DNA from: Turicibacter sp.
GTDB lineage: Bacteria; Bacillota_I; Bacilli_A; MOL361; Turicibacteraceae
Length of the DNA stretch: 64,000 nucleotides
Direction of reading: 5' to 3'
Assembly (NCBI GenBank): GCA_009780245.1
Contig: WRAJ01000006.1
Location: 1 to 64,000, forward strand
Every line of letters starts with the position of its first letter. Position 1 is the stretch's first letter. Shown here one piece after another: positions 60,577 to 64,000 of this stretch. The position numbers were made by a program, and so were the translations under genes. The notes under the pieces were generated by a model. The model had not been told where the DNA came from and searched no databases. It saw only the letters and a program-made list of their open reading frames with translations.

Positions 60577-62355
60577 ATGAAGAAAAAACTATTTTTATTC
60601 GCGCTCGTCTTGTTCTTAGCCGTGGGCTTAGCAGCGTGTAACAACGACGATAACGGTGAAGACGTCGATGAGCCAGATACGGAAGAAGCCACTGGTAACG
60701 AAGAAGATGATAACGGGACAGGCTTCACCCCAGGAACATTCACTGGGACCGCGTATGGTTGGGGCGGTGAAATCACCGTAGAAGTTGTTTTTACAGAAGA
60801 TCGCATTGACGCTGTCACGGTAACCGAACACAATGAAACACGAAACATTGCGATCCCGGTCATCGAGAGAATCCCAGCAGAGATTGTTGACTATCAGTCG
60901 CTCGCTGTGGATGGCGTCACTGGGGCTACGGCGTCGAGCTTTGCACTGATCGCGGCGGTTCGTGATGCAGTGGAGCAGGCGGGTGGCGACGTTGATGCGT
61001 TATTGACACCACTACCAGAGGTTGTTCCAAATGCTCCTGTTACGATTGAAACGGAAGTCTTGGTTGTCGGATCTGGGATTGCCGGCCTGGCATCTGCGAT
61101 TGAGGCAGCCGATGCGGGGGCGGATGTGTTGGTCATTGAGAAGTTAGCGTTCTTCGGTGGAAACACGGCGGTGAGTGCGTCGATCATTCAGGCGGCAGGT
61201 ACCCCGCTTCAAGCGGAACAAGGCGTGGAGGATAGTGCAGAGCTTTACGAGGCCTTCTTATTAGAGTTGGCGCGTGGCGAAGCGGATCCGGATATGATTC
61301 ATCACATTGCGCACACGTCAGCAGATACGATTGCGTGGCTAGAGGGGATGGGCGTTGTGTTCCAAGATGCGCTAAACGTTTATCATTACCGACAACCAAC
61401 GTTACGCGGACATGTGACCATTGAGAACATGGGGTATGGGTTAACGATTCCGATGATCGCACACGCAGAAAGTTTAGGCGCTGAGTTTATGGCAGAGACG
61501 ACAGCTGTTTCTTTGATTGTCGAAGACGGCGTGGTCGTTGGGGTGAATGCCACGGACAGAACGGGCGGCGAAGTCACGATCATGGCGGATGCTGTTATTT
61601 TAGCAACCGGTGGCTTTGACCGTAACCCAGAATTGATGGCGCAGTATCAGCCACTGGCGATTAATCCGGTTTCTCTCGGGATTGTGGGTGTGACCGGAGA
61701 CGGGCTTTTAATGGGACGCGAAGTCGGTGCGGATTCGATCATGGTGCCTTATACGATTGGATTGCCAACGATGGCACAGCCGCTTCATGGCGTCATTGTT
61801 GGGCCAAGCGGGCTCCGTTTCTTCGATGAGTCTGGGTATGCGTTAACCCGTATGGTTGTGGCTTTCGGTCATGGGTACGATCACTTCTATTCTGTTTTTG
61901 ATCAAGCAGATTACAGTGAAGACTTAGCCGATCTCATCGCCGAGGGACGCGTGTTTACAGCGGATACGATCGAAGAGCTGGCTGAATTAATCGACATGGA
62001 TCCGGCTGTCCTAGCGGCTACTGTGGCGCGTTATAATGAGATGGTCGCAGCTGGCGTTGATACCGACTTCGATAAACCTGCTGATCATTTAGCACCAATT
62101 GAAGAAGGGCCATTCTTTGCTCGCATTTTTGATCGTCATACCATTTTCGGCACACAAGGCGGTCTCAGAATTGATTTACACGGGCATGTTATTGATACCG
62201 ATGGTAATATTATTCCAGGACTATTCGCAGCAGGCGAAGTAGCAAATGCGCAATTCTTACCGGTGGAATATGGTGGCAGTGGAACCGCCCTTGCTTTGTA
62301 TAGTAACATGGCAAGATTGGCTGGTGTTGCAGCTGCAGAATTTGCTCTTGAATAG
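60577..62355 (+). CDS. Surface flavolipoprotein 3, divergent active site
   Basis: 592 residues, start MKKKLFLFALVLFLAVGLAAC with lipobox Cys21 and AAAGGAGAG upstream; a longer frame from 60517 would bury the signal peptide. FMN site DGVTGATASS, FAD motif GSGIAGLASA. The catalytic Arg loop is replaced (ESGYALTRM) and the His motif reads RHTIFGTQGG, with the C-terminus GSGTALALYSNMARLAG instead of GGNRLGGNA. So it is a flavinylated oxidoreductase of the same superfamily with another substrate. Confidence 0.88.
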   Translation: MKKKLFLFALVLFLAVGLAACNNDDNGEDVDEPDTEEATGNEEDDNGTGFTPGTFTGTAYGWGGEITVEVVFTEDRIDAVTVTEHNETRNIAIPVIERIPAEIVDYQSLAVDGVTGATASSFALIAAVRDAVEQAGGDVDALLTPLPEVVPNAPVTIETEVLVVGSGIAGLASAIEAADAGADVLVIEKLAFFGGNTAVSASIIQAAGTPLQAEQGVEDSAELYEAFLLELARGEADPDMIHHIAHTSADTIAWLEGMGVVFQDALNVYHYRQPTLRGHVTIENMGYGLTIPMIAHAESLGAEFMAETTAVSLIVEDGVVVGVNATDRTGGEVTIMADAVILATGGFDRNPELMAQYQPLAINPVSLGIVGVTGDGLLMGREVGADSIMVPYTIGLPTMAQPLHGVIVGPSGLRFFDESGYALTRMVVAFGHGYDHFYSVFDQADYSEDLADLIAEGRVFTADTIEELAELIDMDPAVLAATVARYNEMVAAGVDTDFDKPADHLAPIEEGPFFARIFDRHTIFGTQGGLRIDLHGHVIDTDGNIIPGLFAAGEVANAQFLPVEYGGSGTALALYSNMARLAGVAAAEFALE

Positions 62356-62391
62356 CGCACTACCCTAATGTAGAAAATTGATGATTTTGAT

Positions 62392-62430
62392 AAGCTCGCA
62401 GGCAGATAAATGCCCGCGAGCTTTCCTTTT
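62392..62430 (+). terminator. Terminator of flavolipoprotein 3
   Basis: AAGCTCGC-A-GGCA and TGCC-C-GCGAGCTT form a nearly perfect stem, followed by TCCTTTT. Confidence 0.85.
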
Positions 62431-62523
62431 GGAAAAATCATCTGAATTAGTAAAAAACCGGCATTCTCCTCTGATAGTACAGAGCTGAAAAGGCTTTTTT
62501 TTGAAAAAATTTCAAGAAAAAGA

Positions 62524-62552
62524 TTGACAGCAAAACTGAAACGTTGTATGAT
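62524..62552 (+). promoter_or_regulatory. Promoter of the exported protease
   Basis: TTGACA (62524-62529), 17 bases, TATGAT (62547-62552). The 130-base leader also contains CACTC/GAGTG that can form a small hairpin. Confidence 0.75.
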
Positions 62553-62684
62553 GCTGTACAATTTACACCCATAGTCCACTCACCAGCGGAGTGATTATGA
62601 CTTCTAACTTTCCAGTTTCAATACGGCATAATAATAAGGAGGCTTGCGGCATAGGAACAAACTAAACAAAAGGAGAGATTATGC

Positions 62685-64000
62685 ATGCTTAAAAAATTGT
62701 TTACTGAAAACGGATGGTCCAAAACGGCAATCTCGTCAATGCTTGCTCTAGCCTTGTTGCTCAGCCCGTTTCAATTGTTAGGTGCGACAGCCAATGCTGT
62801 TACGGCACCCGAGTTACACGCTGAACATCAAGAATTAGAGTTAACAGACGAGCAAGTCGTTGCCCTTGGCGCCTTGGCAGATATTAGAGAGAACTTTTCA
62901 GGCCTAGTCGGGTTTGAAGGGGAGTACGAATTAACGGACGATGATACGCCAATTAGTGTCATTGTTGTGTTCAATTCAAGCCCAGCTGATGTGCAACTAA
63001 TTGAAGCACAAGTGTTTGGTGACGGATATGGTGCGACAACCATTGAAGAAGCCGAAGCGAACGTTGAAGCTGATCAAGAGCTCTTCCAAGACGAATTAGA
63101 TGAGTTGCTAGATGTGCAACCGCTAAGTCGTTTCTTCACCCCGTCGTATGAGATCGAGTGGCAATATCGTCGTGCGTTTAACGGGGTCGTTGTCACTGTG
63201 CCAGCTAATGCGGTTGAAGAGATCGCTGAATTCGAAAGTGTGGCACTCGTGATGCCAAACGAAACCGTCTCAATTCCTGAGCCAATTGCTTTTGAAGGCG
63301 ATCATGAAAGAGACCCAGTTGGTATGCGCGATGCGAGACAAACGATGAACGCTCATTTACTTCATGATCAAGGCTATCGTGGAGAAGGCGTTTTAGTTGC
63401 CGTTTTAGATACTGGTATTGATTACTATCACCCAGCCTTTGCTGGCTCATTTCCAACGCTTGAAGACATGCATGAAAGAAATCCTGACAACCCGTTTTTA
63501 GGTGTTTGGTCTGGTATGCCAGATGTGAATTTGGGACCAACAAACGGTGAGTTCCCAGTGCCAGCAGTGATGCCTGGTTACGATTATTTCTTCGGTCGTA
63601 ACTTTATCCGTGGTAACGGGTGGGCGGACTGGAACGATCCAATGGAAACTTCTCCGGGACACCCAGCTGGGGCTCCTGGAACACCTGCACATGACAATTA
63701 TGTCAACCCTGCACAAACCACTTCGCATGGTACGCACGTTGCAGGAACAACATTAGGACGTGATTCAGGCGGTGAAAATTCAATTTTAGGGATTGCACCT
63801 GAAGCGAGCATGATTGCTTACCGCGTCCTCGGTCCAGGTGGATCAGGTCAATTAGGTGCTGTCATTGCTGGTGTTAACATGACTTATTACGACAATCCTG
63901 ACGTGGTTAACATGTCATTAGGTGGTGGCGGTGCCTCACCGTTTGTTGCTACGAGCCTTGCGGTTAATAACATTGTCCTTGCTCGCCCGCACATCGTCTT
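62685..64000 (+). CDS. Subtilisin-like (S8) exported serine protease, 5' part
   Basis: About 438 residues before the window ends; the gene continues. Signal peptide MLKKLFTENGW... ending near GATANA, then a propeptide-like region (DTPISVIVVFNSS; VVVTVPANAVEEIAEF, Inhibitor_I9 type). Catalytic Asp in VLVAVLDTGIDYYHPAF (about 240) and His in TSHGTHVAGTT (about 350), then NMSLGGGG. The catalytic Ser lies beyond the window. Resembles C5a peptidase/lactocepin and Vpr-type surface proteases. ATG at 62685 has AAAGGAGAG 7-8 bases upstream; an ATG at 62681 closes after three codons. Confidence 0.92.
   Translation, partial: MLKKLFTENGWSKTAISSMLALALLLSPFQLLGATANAVTAPELHAEHQELELTDEQVVALGALADIRENFSGLVGFEGEYELTDDDTPISVIVVFNSSPADVQLIEAQVFGDGYGATTIEEAEANVEADQELFQDELDELLDVQPLSRFFTPSYEIEWQYRRAFNGVVVTVPANAVEEIAEFESVALVMPNETVSIPEPIAFEGDHERDPVGMRDARQTMNAHLLHDQGYRGEGVLVAVLDTGIDYYHPAFAGSFPTLEDMHERNPDNPFLGVWSGMPDVNLGPTNGEFPVPAVMPGYDYFFGRNFIRGNGWADWNDPMETSPGHPAGAPGTPAHDNYVNPAQTTSHGTHVAGTTLGRDSGGENSILGIAPEASMIAYRVLGPGGSGQLGAVIAGVNMTYYDNPDVVNMSLGGGGASPFVATSLAVNNIVLARPHIV

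Noticed and set aside
63205-63737. Minus-strand frames inside the protease gene
   Set aside because: They are antisense to conserved S8 motifs (catalytic Asp and His regions) and have no start signals.

Overview
The window is a low-to-mid GC Gram-positive (Bacillota, class Bacilli) chromosome segment. Evidence: SD-rich starts, lipoprotein signals of the LxxC type, PrkC/PrpC, LytTR regulators, SNF2 helicase, and the gene order rsmB-rlmN-prpC-prkC-rsgA-rpe-thiN-spoVM known from Bacillus subtilis. A 28-residue SpoVM homologue, a SpoVIF-like protein and a BofA-like protein point to an endospore former or a recent descendant of one. Genus cannot be fixed from the sequence.

Layout. 0.2-8.9 kb (minus): a nine-gene molybdenum cofactor and molybdate-uptake operon headed by a candidate Moco riboswitch with a terminator, and including a rare-looking ModC-MobA-MobB fusion. 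8.9-13.8 kb (minus): TDT-family transporter, NAD(P)/FAD oxidoreductase, polyferredoxin and a molybdopterin oxidoreductase resembling assimilatory nitrate reductase, the likely consumer of that cofactor. 14-30 kb: SNF2 helicase, a lipoprotein, SpoVIF-like protein, MsmK-type ABC ATPase behind a cre-like site, tmRNA, a LytTR regulator, thrS, a GntR(YtrA)-ABC operon, a zinc-ribbon surface protein, gapA. 30-37.4 kb (minus): housekeeping operon. 37.5-49.2 kb: accessory region with a 62-bp tandem repeat array, a 46-bp direct repeat, two Rpn-family nuclease genes (one frameshifted) sharing a leader, two holin-like proteins, scaffold-like and ArpU-like phage proteins, a large SH3/amidase protein, paired paralogous lipoproteins and pseudogenes. 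49.2-51.2 kb: an Agr-like locus in which the sensor has no kinase domain, the LytTR protein has no phosphorylatable Asp, and a divergent short transcript encodes a 27-residue Cys/Trp/Pro-rich peptide. 52.7-53.3 kb: rpsP-khpA. 53.4-64 kb (plus): three surface flavolipoproteins of the fumarate/urocanate reductase type, a secreted esterase-like protein, and the start of a subtilisin-like exported protease.

How it works together (inference): the cell appears to use alternative electron acceptors, with a cytoplasmic Mo-enzyme served by the adjacent Moco operon and extracellular flavinylated reductases whose first two genes carry Rex-like (NADH-sensing repressor) operators at their transcription starts. 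The accessory block is a graveyard of phage-derived and nuclease genes. The Agr-like locus is the best candidate for an undescribed system, because peptide, membrane sensor and DNA-binding protein are all present but the usual phosphotransfer parts are missing.
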